This document shows positions 1 to 7,940 of a DNA stretch of 30,069 bases, in pieces. Within the stretch, counting starts at the first letter, position 1, and every line of letters starts with the position of its first letter. The notes below the pieces were generated by a model, which did no database searches, was not told where the DNA came from, and saw nothing but the letters and a program-made list of their open reading frames with translations. The position numbers were made by a program, and so were the translations under genes. Location of the stretch: IMG/VR virus record IMGVR_UViG_3300038696_000634, positions 1 to 30,069 of that record. One strand, 5' to 3'. The stretch comes from a virus.

Positions 1-1989
1 GACGAAGTCGCCCACGGCGGTTTCCGCGCTCTGGAACGCCCCGACCAACGTCTGGCCGATATCGCCACCGATATCGCGGGCCTTGGCTGCATATTCAGCA
101 AGAGCAGCCGTAACCGCGCCCCAGCCGGTTGCGGCTTGTGCCGCACCCTCGGCGGCCGCCGCTCCGGCTGCGCGTGCGGCGGCTCCAGCGCCACCGGCAG
201 CGGCGGCCGTCTCATCAAGTTCAACCCCGAGCGCATCCGCCGAGGTGGCAGCATCCGCGAGGGCTGTTTCCGCCTCCGTCCCGGCGCTGGTCATCGCATC
301 CTGCAGCGCCTGCCAACTCGCCAAGGGGCGGCCAGCCGCATCCGCCAACATGCCTGCCGCCTCGCGGTAGCCGTCAGCTCGGGCGCTGGCATCGTCGGCC
401 GCCGCCCCAAGCCCCAGATCAGGCGTATCGACGTAAGTTCGCCCCAGCGCCGCCGAGAATGCATCGGCTGCCGCAGCTCCCGCCGTCTCGGCCGCCCCCG
501 CGAAAGGGTTGTCAATCCCGCCGAGCGTCACCGGATCAAGTGTGCCGAGCCGCACGCCACCTTCGCCGGTTGCCCATTCGGGGAGCAGGTCCAGCGCTGC
601 GTTTAGCGTTGCAATGAACCCATTGATCCGGGTGACGACACCGTTCAGCATCGACTCGACCCCGCTGATCAGACCGTTTGCCGCCTGAAACGCGAAGTCG
701 CCAATGGCACCGGGAAGCCGCCCCCAGATCGCCTTCATCGCATCGAATGCGCCCTGGAACACAGCCACCGACCGGTCGCCAAAGCTGAACACGCCCGTCA
801 CTGCACCGTCGAGCGCCGTCAGCGCAGTGGCCTTCATTCCCTCCCAACCTGCTGCCATTCGCGCTAGCTCTGCATCCAGCGCCAGACCGATGCGTCCCCA
901 GACCTCGGAGGCGAGGTCGGAGAGCAAACCCATGGCGTTACCAAAGCCACCAGCACCGGCCATAAGTCGGGTGAACTGATAGACGAGCTCGCCCGCGCCG
1001 ACGATCAGCGCGCCGATCCCGGTCCGGATGAGCGCCCCGCGCAGGAACACCAGCGCTGTGGCGAGGCCCCGCACCGACAGCGCGGCCATGGCCATGCCTG
1101 CCACCCAGTGCCCGGCCATGAGGCCCGCGAATGTGGCGGCATAGGTCGTCAGCCGTCCGATATTGTCGAACAGTGCCGTGATCGCGATACCGACCGGCCC
1201 GGTGGTGCGCGCGACGGCGGCCAGCGCATTGGCCACAGCCTCGAGCGCGGGTGCCGCCGCCACGGCCAGTTGGTTCGAAACCCCGCGCCAGATCAGCCCG
1301 AGGCGGGAAATCGCATCATTGGTCCGCTCGATCTGGTCAGCATCCTGCTCGGAAACCACCACCCCGAAGGCAAGCACGTCCTCTGTCGCCTGGCGTAGTG
1401 TCGCCGTGTCGATGCGCGACATGGCGATGGAGCCTTCCTCGCCGAAAAGCTGCCCCGCGACTGCGGCGCGCTCAGCCGCAGGTACGAATTCCGCGATGGC
1501 GGCGTTGATCGCCCCGACACGCTGGTCCAGCGGCAAAGCGATCAGGTCGGAGGCCGACAAACCCAGCCGGTCCAGCGCATCGGCGGCCGGGCCGGTCCCG
1601 GCAGCAGCCTGGCTCAGCCGCCGCGTCAGATCCTTCGTGGCCTGCTCGATCCCGGACATCGACACACCGGCCAACTCGCCTGCGCGCTCCAGTGTTTGGA
1701 TCGAGGCGACGGTCGTCCCGAGCGACTGCGCCAGTTTTGCCTGCGCGTCCACCGTCTGCAGGCCCGAGCGGATCATCGCGGCCCCGGCGGCGGCCAGCGC
1801 CGCCGTTGCGGCGGCTGCAGCCAGCGTGGCACGACGAGCGAAAGCGGCCACGCGGGCATTGGCCATGTCCATCTCGCGCGACAGTCGCCCGAAGCCGCGC
1901 GCGCCAGCCGAGCCCACACCCTCCAACTCGGCCCGCACCTGGCGGCCGCCTTCCGCCACGAGGCGGACGGAGACCCGTTTTTCAGCCAT
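1..1989 (-). CDS. Phage tail tape measure protein (3' end beyond window)
   Basis: The frame is open from the ATG at 1989 to the left edge, giving 663 codons with no stop, so the C-terminus lies outside the window. The N-terminus (MAEKRVSVRLVAEGG) is followed by a long Ala-rich, helix-rich region, then hydrophobic segments around residues 290-350 and Ala/Gly-rich stretches towards the edge. This composition is typical of tape measure proteins, which set tail length and sit inside the tail tube. The gene follows the chaperone frames directly: its ATG overlaps the stop of the frameshifted chaperone extension (1982-1984). Position (tube, chaperones, then tape measure) supports the call more than any single motif. 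In lambda the equivalent is gpH. Confidence 0.85.
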   Translation of the reverse strand, partial: MAEKRVSVRLVAEGGRQVRAELEGVGSAGARGFGRLSREMDMANARVAAFARRATLAAAAATAALAAAGAAMIRSGLQTVDAQAKLAQSLGTTVASIQTLERAGELAGVSMSGIEQATKDLTRRLSQAAAGTGPAADALDRLGLSASDLIALPLDQRVGAINAAIAEFVPAAERAAVAGQLFGEEGSIAMSRIDTATLRQATEDVLAFGVVVSEQDADQIERTNDAISRLGLIWRGVSNQLAVAAAPALEAVANALAAVARTTGPVGIAITALFDNIGRLTTYAATFAGLMAGHWVAGMAMAALSVRGLATALVFLRGALIRTGIGALIVGAGELVYQFTRLMAGAGGFGNAMGLLSDLASEVWGRIGLALDAELARMAAGWEGMKATALTALDGAVTGVFSFGDRSVAVFQGAFDAMKAIWGRLPGAIGDFAFQAANGLISGVESMLNGVVTRINGFIATLNAALDLLPEWATGEGGVRLGTLDPVTLGGIDNPFAGAAETAGAAAADAFSAALGRTYVDTPDLGLGAAADDASARADGYREAAGMLADAAGRPLASWQALQDAMTSAGTEAETALADAATSADALGVELDETAAAAGGAGAAARAAGAAAAEGAAQAATGWGAVTAALAEYAAKARDIGGDIGQTLVGAFQSAETAVGDFV

Positions 1990-2224
1990 CACGGCTTCCT
2001 TCCATCTGTTCGTTCACTTTACGGACCATCACGGCCTCGATTTCGGGCAGCAGTTCGGCGGCGATCAGGGTGTCGATGCCCAGCGCTCGGGCGAGAGCAA
2101 TTGCCGCGCCCATGTCCCAGCCCAGCACAGCGCCGGGGATCACCCGCAGCTGCCCGCCAAGGCGACCAACTAAATCCCAGACCTGCCAGCCGTCCTGTGT
2201 TTGGGGCTGGTTCAGTCTTTTGGG
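1982..2224 (-). CDS. Tail assembly chaperone C-terminal extension, probably made by -1 frameshift (gpT-like)
   Basis: The -1 frame relative to the chaperone ORF is open from the slippery site to the TGA at 1982-1984. It encodes about 80 residues, including DGWQVWDLVGRLGGQLRV and MGAAIALARALGIDT, with acidic and hydrophobic helices. It has no convincing start codon with its own ribosome binding site near its beginning; only CTG, TTA or GTG codons or a mid-frame ATG are available. Its stop overlaps the tape measure ATG. In lambda, gpG and gpGT are made from the same arrangement. A separate small tail protein initiated at the internal ATG is the alternative. Confidence 0.65.
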   Translation of the reverse strand, partial: PKRLNQPQTQDGWQVWDLVGRLGGQLRVIPGAVLGWDMGAAIALARALGIDTLIAAELLPEIEAVMVRKVNEQMEGSRDG

Positions 2225-2649
2225 GCAGTCTGGGCACGGCCCCTGGCAGGCGGCGCAGTACCGATCGCCCCCGCCGAAGGACCAGTCGGCGAGAGCGCGG
2301 AGACGTTTTTTTCCGCGTCCAGGATCAGCCCGCGCGCGACGTATTGGGTCTGGAAGGCTTCAAAGACCGGCCAGATTTCTAGGAGGGCGTCGATTCCTTC
2401 TGGCGAAACGGGGATGATATTGCCTGCATCATCGCCGACACCCTCCCAATCCAGCACGGCGCGCCGGGCGACGGCTTTCGCCATGGCCAGCGCCAACTCT
2501 TCGGTCGTGGACGTTTCGGGCATGGCTTCTATGGCTGGATCGGCGCGGGCCGAAACCATTAGCGCGGTGGTCAGGGGTCCGACGAGCAGGCGCAGTCCGG
2601 AAGCCAATTCCAGCCATTCGGGTGAAACGGTCAGGTTCAGACGGATCAT
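2212..2649 (-). CDS. Tail assembly chaperone (gpG-like)
   Basis: This is a 145-residue protein starting MIRLNLTVSPEWLEL. I chose the ATG at 2649 because it lies just after the tail tube stop (2652-2654); the longer open frame upstream only shadows the tube gene. The sequence is acidic and helical in the middle (ETSTTEELALAMAKAVARRAVLDWEGVGDD) and ends in a Pro/Ala-rich tail (PPARGRAQTAPKD). I do not recognise a named domain. The call rests on position between tail tube and tape measure and on the -1 slippery heptamer near its 3' end. It would bind the tape measure and recruit tube subunits during assembly. Confidence 0.65.
   Translation of the reverse strand: MIRLNLTVSPEWLELASGLRLLVGPLTTALMVSARADPAIEAMPETSTTEELALAMAKAVARRAVLDWEGVGDDAGNIIPVSPEGIDALLEIWPVFEAFQTQYVARGLILDAEKNVSALSPTGPSAGAIGTAPPARGRAQTAPKD
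2218..2224 (-). promoter_or_regulatory. Candidate -1 programmed ribosomal frameshift heptamer
   Basis: Read on the minus strand, the chaperone frame ends GCC CCA AAA GAC TGA. The heptamer C CCA AAA fits X XXY YYZ exactly (X=C, Y=A, Z=A). Slipping back one base gives CCC AAA AGA CTG and enters the downstream open frame. The site is two codons before the stop at 2212-2214. Tail chaperone frameshifts just upstream of the tape measure gene are widely conserved in tailed phages. The match and the frame relation are seen; frameshifting itself is inferred. Confidence 0.65.
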
Positions 2650-2651
2650 GA

Positions 2652-3590
2652 TCAGTATCCTGTGAGTGTGTTGGTAAGGACGGCCGTGCACATGCGCGCC
2701 GGGCTGGTGGCGCGGGCCGCCTGCCAGTCGAAGCTGGCCTGCACGCCTTGCGGCCCGGCGATCTCGATGCGCGGGATCGGCAGATATACGGCGTGGGCGG
2801 TGAAGGTGAAGCTGGCATTGGCCCCGAGGCTGTAGACGAATTCCAACTCGCAAGGGCTGCCGTCGATGGCTTGGGTGACCAGCGCCGTGTCAGAAAATCG
2901 CACCTCGATCCGGCCGGTCAGCGCGGCCATGGTGGGGTCGGCTCCATCAATGCGGCCATCGCCGCGGATGGTTTCAATGCGGTCGAGGTTATTGGAATAG
3001 GTGATTTCGGCAGAAACCACATTGCCCAAGGCCGAGCCATTGCGCTTCACCGTGCCGTTGAAATGGCCAAACCGTTGCAGGCCCAGCGCGGTCGGTGTGC
3101 CAGCGGCGGTTGCGGCGGCGATGGTTTCGCCTTGGGCAATGAGCCGGGCGGTCGCCGTGAGCAATCCCGACCTCTGCATTTGCCACGACAACTGATCCAG
3201 CACACAGCCAGAATACATGGCAAAACGCGGCACCTCCGGCATGGCGGTTTCGATCGACATGCTGGGCAACGTCCAGTTGCCGGATTGGAAAGTGTGGGTC
3301 TTGGGCGTGGTGCCGCTGGTGACTGGCTGGCCGAAGGCCGCCTTCAGCCAGAACCCGAAGGCCTCCACATCGATCGGCACCACCACCTCGCCGTCGGCGG
3401 TGACCGCATCCTTGATCGGGGCCAGCGGATCGCGGCCATAGCCCAGCAGTTCGGATTCCAGCAGCGGCTGTTCCGACCCGAGTGTCGTCCGGGCAAAGGG
3501 CATCAAGCGGAACCCACTCACCGGCGGGGTGCCGTAAACTGTCTCATACGCAAGCGCCATCTGCGCCCGCGCGCCTTGCGCACGTGCCAT
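2652..3590 (-). CDS. Phage tail tube (major tail) protein
   Basis: This is a 312-residue protein beginning MARAQGARAQMALAYETVYGT, preceded by a good GGAG ribosome binding site. It resembles the phage tail tube family seen in alphaproteobacterial siphoviruses: an N-terminal 'AYETVYGTPP' segment, beta-rich repeats such as GEVVVPIDVEAFGFWLKAAFG, and a C-terminal beta domain (ELEFVYSLGANASFTFTAHAVYLP). It would polymerise as rings around the tape measure. It lies between the tail terminator gene (24-nt gap) and the chaperone, the normal lambda-type order. Confidence 0.8.
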   Translation of the reverse strand: MARAQGARAQMALAYETVYGTPPVSGFRLMPFARTTLGSEQPLLESELLGYGRDPLAPIKDAVTADGEVVVPIDVEAFGFWLKAAFGQPVTSGTTPKTHTFQSGNWTLPSMSIETAMPEVPRFAMYSGCVLDQLSWQMQRSGLLTATARLIAQGETIAAATAAGTPTALGLQRFGHFNGTVKRNGSALGNVVSAEITYSNNLDRIETIRGDGRIDGADPTMAALTGRIEVRFSDTALVTQAIDGSPCELEFVYSLGANASFTFTAHAVYLPIPRIEIAGPQGVQASFDWQAARATSPARMCTAVLTNTLTGY

Positions 3591-3614
3591 GGGGGTCTCC
3601 TTTATGTGGGGGTG

Positions 3615-4037
3615 TCAGGCCAGAGGGCCGGAAGTGGTGTAGTGCAGCACGACGGTGATCACCGCCGCTTTCAGCGCCGCCGCGCCCTCGATAGGCAGGT
3701 CAACCGAGGCCGGGGCTTCGGGTTCGATCCAGTCGCAGAGGCCGCCCAGCGTACGGTCGGCTTCCAGCGCCGCGCCGATGGCGGTGATCAGGGTGTCAAA
3801 GGCGCTGGCCCGGCCATTCGGGGCCTGGACGACGACCTCCAGCTCGGCCCGGTGCTGGTAATGGTAGCGTAGGGGCGACAGGGTCACCTCCGGCTCGCCC
3901 GGTTGGCCGTCGCGCAGAATGATCAGCCCTGCCGCAGGGATCCGCTCTGGCAGCACCTCGTCACGCAAGGTGAGGGCGGCAAGCGGCTGCAGCCGCGCGT
4001 GCAGCGCAGCGAGGACGGTTTCGCGGGAGGTGGGCAT
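3615..4037 (-). CDS. Tail terminator / minor tail protein
   Basis: This is a 140-residue protein, MPTSRETVLAALHARLQPLAALTLRDEVLPERIPAAG. The start (short helix, then 'AALHARL..L..', then 'I.RDG.P..PEVTLSPLRYHYQHRAELEVVVQ') is characteristic of phage tail completion/terminator proteins (lambda gpU-like fold). It would cap the finished tail for joining to heads. Its ATG at 4037 is the last element of the structural operon before the inserted plus-strand cassette. In an uninterrupted relative it would probably abut the DUF6441-type gene now at 5488-6120. The ribosome binding site is weak (GAGAG). Confidence 0.65.
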   Translation of the reverse strand: MPTSRETVLAALHARLQPLAALTLRDEVLPERIPAAGLIILRDGQPGEPEVTLSPLRYHYQHRAELEVVVQAPNGRASAFDTLITAIGAALEADRTLGGLCDWIEPEAPASVDLPIEGAAALKAAVITVVLHYTTSGPLA

Positions 4038-4087
4038 TCGTTGCTCTCAAGTGTGCGGCTTCAGGAAGATCGGCTAGGAGCCGATAG

Positions 4088-4119
4088 TTGACACGGTGAA
4101 CCGGTTAGAAAACTACTAT
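4088..4119 (+). promoter_or_regulatory. Possible promoter and operator of the moron cassette
   Basis: TTGACA at 4088-4093 is a perfect -35-like element. TACTAT at 4114-4119 is a weak -10 with an over-long 20-nt spacer; AACTAC at 4111-4116 gives 17 nt but matches poorly. The 8-bp palindrome AACCGGTT (4099-4106) sits between the two boxes, a natural place for a repressor such as the HxlR protein encoded next. The segment 4038-4229 holds no gene and is clearly AT-richer than the structural genes. Confidence 0.35.
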
Positions 4120-4229
4120 GTTGGGTCCCGGTTCTCGTTCGGTTCGTTTCGTTTAAAAGCGAATGTAGCGGGGTGCTAAGAGTGCTAGGCTTCAACGTCA
4201 GGCCCTTTTGGCCTTTGGAGGGCGCTGGA

Positions 4230-4928
4230 ATGAAGCGAGGGAGTTATGAACAGTTCTGCCCAGTTGCGATGGCATCCGAAGTTCTTTGCACGAGATGGAC
4301 AATGGTTCTTGTCCGTGAACTCGTGGCAGGTTCCACGAGGTTCGGGGACCTTCGACGAGGCGTTCCCAGGATGTCTCCCTCACTTCTGTCACAACGGCTG
4401 AAGGAGCTTGAAGCCGCAGGGATCGTCTCCCGCATGCTCGTTGCCGGTGAGGCTGGTATTCACGAATACCAACTGACGACGGCCGGAAAAGACCTAAAAC
4501 ACATCGTAGAGTCCTTTGGTATCTGGGGGCAGAAATGGGTAGAGACCAGAGCTACTCTCGAGAACCTCGATCCTTCACTGTTGATGTGGGACATGCGGCG
4601 CAACATTAACCCGGCCCCGCTGCCGTCGCAACGGACTGTCATTCAGTTCTGCTATCCGGAACTTCCCGCCAATCGCCGCGACTGGTGGTTGATCATCGAT
4701 CCGGAGGCGAAGGTCGCAGTGGATCTTTGTGCGACCGATCCCGGGATTGAGGTTGATCTTTGGATCACCACGGACCTCAAGACCATGACTGCCATCTGGC
4801 TGGGGCTATCCTCAGTGAGTGATTCTCAATCAAAAATGCTCGTTGATGGTGACCCTGCATTGGCGCGATCCATGGCGCAATGGTTGGGCCTCAGTCACTT
4901 CGCCTCGCAGAAGAAAATCGTCAGGTAG
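4230..4928 (+). CDS. HxlR-family winged-helix transcriptional regulator with C-terminal SCP2-like domain
   Basis: The protein has 232 residues if started at the ATG at 4230, which follows a strong GGAGG site eight bases upstream; the open frame extends further 5' without such a site. The first ~100 residues show the HxlR/MarR-like pattern: a conserved early Cys in 'EQFCPVAMASEVLCTRWTMVLVRELVAG', then 'RFGDLRRGVPRMSPSLLSQRLKELEAAGIVSR'. The C-terminal half (DWWLIIDPEAKVAVDLC, VDLWITTDLKTMTAIWLG, ARSMAQWLGLSHFA) looks like an SCP2 sterol-carrier-like ligand domain, which some HxlR regulators carry. The gene runs opposite to the phage tail operon and is AT-richer. It probably controls the haemoglobin gene 94 nt downstream. 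The N-terminal Cys could sense redox or electrophiles, but this is inference. Confidence 0.85.
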   Translation: MKRGSYEQFCPVAMASEVLCTRWTMVLVRELVAGSTRFGDLRRGVPRMSPSLLSQRLKELEAAGIVSRMLVAGEAGIHEYQLTTAGKDLKHIVESFGIWGQKWVETRATLENLDPSLLMWDMRRNINPAPLPSQRTVIQFCYPELPANRRDWWLIIDPEAKVAVDLCATDPGIEVDLWITTDLKTMTAIWLGLSSVSDSQSKMLVDGDPALARSMAQWLGLSHFASQKKIVR

Positions 4929-5022
4929 CGGTCTAATCTAGGGCGAGTCCAGTTTCAGGACTATCGGTAACTTCTTGTTGCTTCCATTGCTTGTGAGGAA
5001 GTTTCAATGAATGGAGAATGTC

Positions 5023-5382
5023 ATGACCGATACCCTTTACGCTCGCCTCGGAGGGGCGGATGCAATCGTCCGCATCGCGTCCGACCTCGTCGACAATCAC
5101 ATTGCAAACCCTCTGATAGGCAAACGGTTCGCAGGCAGCGACGTGATTGCTATGAAGAAGAAGGCAGCGGATTTCTTTTCAATGGGTTCGGGCGGTCCCA
5201 ACAACTATGACGGGTTGGACATGCTCAGCGCCCACAAACACATGAACATTTCCGACAACGAATATATGGCTGCCGTCGATGACCTGATGAAGGCGCTTAC
5301 GAATGCGGACGTAGGCGATCATGAAAAAGCTGAAGTGCTCTATATCTTCCACACCCTTCGTCCCGACGTCGTTGGCGTATGA
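5023..5382 (+). CDS. Group 1 truncated haemoglobin
   Basis: This is a 119-residue protein, MTDTLYARLGGADAIVRIA. I chose the ATG at 5023 (GGAG six bases upstream); an in-frame ATG at 5011 would add four residues. Family marks are 'LYARLGG', the Gly-rich 'SGGPNNYDGLDM' loop, 'SAHKHMNIS' with the proximal haem His, and a C-terminal 'TLRPDVVG'. Length matches the family. These proteins bind O2 or NO at haem and often act in NO detoxification. An oddity is helix B, which reads 'ASDLVDNHIANP' where most relatives have 'DFY' before the helix end. The distal Tyr at B10 therefore seems to be replaced by Val, which would change ligand handling. Finding it inside a tail operon marks it as a moron gene. 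Confidence 0.88.
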   Translation: MTDTLYARLGGADAIVRIASDLVDNHIANPLIGKRFAGSDVIAMKKKAADFFSMGSGGPNNYDGLDMLSAHKHMNISDNEYMAAVDDLMKALTNADVGDHEKAEVLYIFHTLRPDVVGV

Positions 5383-5480
5383 ATGTCCTGTAGTATGGTT
5401 TGTCAGATTTCACGGCCTGAGTTTCCCTGCATGCTGTCTGCCAGATTGATCTCGCTGCATACGGCCGCTTCGTCCGCATT

Positions 5481-5497
5481 GCTGACGTTAGGTCAGC
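5481..5497. repeat. Short perfect inverted repeat at the stop of the DUF6441-type gene
   Basis: GCTGAC (5481-5486) and GTCAGC (5492-5497) form a 6-bp stem with a 5-nt loop that contains the TAA stop of the minus-strand gene. Neither strand has a T-tract after it, so it is not a classical terminator. It sits at the boundary where the plus-strand cassette meets the minus-strand operon. The rest of 5383-5487 holds nothing I can name. Confidence 0.4.
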
Positions 5498-6120
5498 TTG
5501 CCGTCAACCCATGCAGCCACAATCCGCCCCGGCACGCCGTCCACCGCCCGCTCTGCATCCCGCGCCAGATCGAGCCGCTTGCGCAGCTTGACCTGTGGCA
5601 CCAGCAGGAAGATTGGCACGGTTGCAACGCCGCGTCCGGTCTTCGACCTCGATGCCACGGCCCGGCCTTTCGAATTCAGCCGCCCTTCCGCCACCAGCAG
5701 GCTCGGCCCACGACGGCGATAGATGAATCGCAGGCGCAACCCAGTGCGGCGTTCCCATTCTCCGGGAGTGATGCGACCGCCCCTGGTGCTTTTGCCAGCG
5801 GCCGGAGTGGGGATGGCCAGCCAAAACCCATCCTTGGACCGGATCAGCGGGCCAGTGTCATGCGCGCCGATAATGATCGGGGCATTTGACCAGACCAGCG
5901 CCGCTGCGTTCAGGCTGTCGCCGGATTTGGGGAAACTGGCGAGGCGGATGCTATTGCCAAGCCTAGTGCCGAGTTTAGCGCCGGTGATTTGGCCGCGCCA
6001 GGCGGATTTCAGGGAGGTGCCAGCCTCGCGCATGGCGGCGGACACTGCCTTTTCGCCAGCCGCGATTTCGGCCTGCATCAGGGCGGCGATGTCCGGATCG
6101 AACGCGACCCGCAGCCTCAT
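5488..6120 (-). CDS. Phage tail/connector protein, DUF6441-like
   Basis: This is a 210-residue protein starting MRLRVAFDPDIAALMQAEIAAGEKAVSAAMREAG, with 'TGPLIRSKDGFWLAIPTP', 'GGRITPGEWERRTGLRLRF' and 'PQVKLRKRLDLARDAERA'. These blocks match what I remember of the DUF6441 family from alphaproteobacterial prophages. It occupies the place of the HK97 gp10-like head-tail component, between the head-tail adaptor (ATGA overlap at 6117-6120) and the tail terminator. The protein is strongly basic. Exact function is unknown. Confidence 0.65.
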   Translation of the reverse strand: MRLRVAFDPDIAALMQAEIAAGEKAVSAAMREAGTSLKSAWRGQITGAKLGTRLGNSIRLASFPKSGDSLNAAALVWSNAPIIIGAHDTGPLIRSKDGFWLAIPTPAAGKSTRGGRITPGEWERRTGLRLRFIYRRRGPSLLVAEGRLNSKGRAVASRSKTGRGVATVPIFLLVPQVKLRKRLDLARDAERAVDGVPGRIVAAWVDGKLT

Positions 6121-6431
6121 GTTGGCCTCAGGTCCAGCGACCAGATCAGCCGTTCGCGGTCACGCACTGGTTCGCCCTGAATGGTGAAACTGTCCGCCCC
6201 GATCACGATCAGATCGCCGGGGCGGGGACCGGGCAGATCGGACACGCGCACGTCGACCATCATGGTATCGCTGACAAATCGTGCCGCCCCGAATTCGGTG
6301 ATGCGATCCGCGGCGCGGTGCATGACCCGAATAGGTGTTTCCTCTGATGTGGTTGCAGAAATCCACAGAGCCGCCACCGCCATGGACGGGCTGGTGTAGA
6401 TACGATCCATGGCGGTGGCAAAGACATCCAT
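6117..6431 (-). CDS. Head-tail adaptor / head completion protein
   Basis: The frame is open from 6470, but I prefer the ATG at 6431 (MDVFATAMDRIYTSPSM, 104 aa) because it lies just after the capsid stop. The longer version would overlap the capsid gene. The protein shows beta-strand features (MMVDVRVSDLPGPRPGDLIVIGADSFTIQGEPVRDRERLIWSLDL) typical of lambda gpFII-like or HK97-type head-tail joining proteins. It overlaps the next gene by four bases (ATGA), so the two are probably translationally coupled. Confidence 0.6.
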   Translation of the reverse strand: MDVFATAMDRIYTSPSMAVAALWISATTSEETPIRVMHRAADRITEFGAARFVSDTMMVDVRVSDLPGPRPGDLIVIGADSFTIQGEPVRDRERLIWSLDLRPT

Positions 6432-6441
6432 GCTGGACCCG

Positions 6442-7464
6442 TCAGTTCGAGGTGTGAATGCGGATCGCAATGCGCGGCCGCTTGTTGACCGGCAGAATTG
6501 AGGCTTCGGTCATCAGGTCGATCCAGCGCCCTTTTTCGTCGAGGTGCTGGCGGGCGTAGAGCGGCAGACCCATTGTGTTGGCCGCCTCCAGCAGGTTGGC
6601 CGGGCCGCCGTAGGTGGTGAAGGTATCCATCGTGCCCAGCGGGAAGGCGATGCCTTCGCTGGCGGGCACCAGCCGTTCGGTCGCTTTGGTCGAGAGGGTG
6701 ACGGTGCCGCTGTATTCCTCGAACACGATGCCCGCGAAGGGAAAGTTGCGGCGCACATCCTGGCGCAGGGGTTGCGCGCCGGTGGCAGCGTAGAACTTGT
6801 AGGCCTCCTCGGTTTTGGGGTGCGCGATCAGCTTGTCGAAGAACTCGCGGCTGACGAGGGCATGCACATCACTCATGCTTTCGCCGAGCAGGTTGTCTTC
6901 CATCGACCGCAAGACCTCGCGCACCTTGCCCTGCACATTGGTGCCTGCGGTTCCGAGCAGGAAATCGACCGAGATTTGAGCCAGCCCGAACTCGGTGAAG
7001 TAATTGTAGAGCGTGGTGCCCGCGCCATCCTTCACGATACCGCGCAGGGCGTTCATCTCCATGTATTCGCGGGTCTGGGCGTGCTTGCGTCGCATCAGTT
7101 GCAGCTTGCGGTTCATCACCTCGACCAGCGGGTCGGCGCCATCGAAGACTCCCAGCGCCGGTTGGCCCTGAATATCGCCCGGCAGAATGACGTCGTCATG
7201 CGGAATCCACGGCAGGGCGAAGGACCGCATCGACCGGCCTTCCCGCGTGCCGACGGTGGACGGGCCACCCAGCGGCACCGAGGGCAGCAGGTTCAGCACG
7301 CCCTCGTATTGCTCGATAATCACCGACCGCTGGCTGACCCCTTCGAAGCGGAAGAGGCCGATCTGGCCAAGGCGGGTGTAAAGGTTGGGCAGGATGTTGA
7401 TGGCCTGCGTCATCTCGGCCAGCGAATAGCCGCCAGCGTCAAATGGATTGCGGACAAGGGTCAT
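6442..7464 (-). CDS. Major capsid protein (lambda gpE family)
   Basis: This is a 340-residue protein, MTLVRNPFDAGGYSLAEMTQAINILPNLYTRLGQIGLF. The N-terminal arm, 'E..EG.L.LLP..PLG', 'LPWIPHDDVILPGDIQG', and 'MEDNLLGESMSDVHALVSREFFDKLIAHP' fit the phage major capsid protein E family. The length is that of lambda gpE. It has a GGAG ribosome binding site and lies directly after the decoration protein, as in lambda (D then E). Confidence 0.92.
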   Translation of the reverse strand: MTLVRNPFDAGGYSLAEMTQAINILPNLYTRLGQIGLFRFEGVSQRSVIIEQYEGVLNLLPSVPLGGPSTVGTREGRSMRSFALPWIPHDDVILPGDIQGQPALGVFDGADPLVEVMNRKLQLMRRKHAQTREYMEMNALRGIVKDGAGTTLYNYFTEFGLAQISVDFLLGTAGTNVQGKVREVLRSMEDNLLGESMSDVHALVSREFFDKLIAHPKTEEAYKFYAATGAQPLRQDVRRNFPFAGIVFEEYSGTVTLSTKATERLVPASEGIAFPLGTMDTFTTYGGPANLLEAANTMGLPLYARQHLDEKGRWIDLMTEASILPVNKRPRIAIRIHTSN

Positions 7465-7511
7465 AGGGTGCTCCGGGGGAATGAGGGATGGATGTGCTGG
7501 GCTGGTTTGCG

Positions 7512-7892
7512 TCAGACGCCGTCGCGGGCGATGATGCCGACAGCAGCAAGCTGGCCGATCTTGGTGGTGATCTTTGCGCCGTCATCGACGGTGGCGTCGT
7601 AGGCCAGACCTGCGCGCGACACGATTGAAGGACCGCGCGCGACCACGATGCCTGTGGCATCCGCCAGAGTGGCATCGACGGCATAAAGGAGGACCGCGCT
7701 GGCGGTTTGCGCACCATCAGCGCCACCGCTGGTCGCAAGCTTGTACTTGCCACTGGCGGTGATTTTGCCGAGCACCGATCCGACCGGATAAGGCATGCCC
7801 ACAAGGAGGGTAATCACCTCGCGGGTGTAGTTCGGGTTGACCTCATATTTGAGGACATCGCCCATGCTGGGCTGTTCCGTCAGGACGGGCAT
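7512..7892 (-). CDS. Head decoration protein (lambda gpD family)
   Basis: This is a 126-residue protein, MPVLTEQPSMGDVLKYEVNPNYTREVITL. Typical gpD-family features are the N-terminal disordered arm, 'GSVLGKITASGKYKLATSGGADGAQTASAVLLYAVDA' and a C-terminal 'ITTKIGQLAAVGIIARDGV'. It trimerises on the expanded capsid and stabilises it. It has a good GGAG site and lies between the protease/scaffold and capsid genes. Confidence 0.9.
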   Translation of the reverse strand: MPVLTEQPSMGDVLKYEVNPNYTREVITLLVGMPYPVGSVLGKITASGKYKLATSGGADGAQTASAVLLYAVDATLADATGIVVARGPSIVSRAGLAYDATVDDGAKITTKIGQLAAVGIIARDGV

Positions 7893-7940
7893 TGGTCAGT
7901 CTCCATGTCTTGGGGTGGGGAAGGTGGAAGCGGCGCTGGT

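Noticed and set aside
129-847. Several frames antisense to the tape measure gene
   Set aside because: They are Arg/Pro/Ala-rich shadows of a GC-rich coding strand with no motifs.
5481-5497. Stem-loop as a transcription terminator between the moron and the tail operon
   Set aside because: Six-bp stem with no T-tract on either strand and a stop codon in the loop. Kept only as an inverted repeat.
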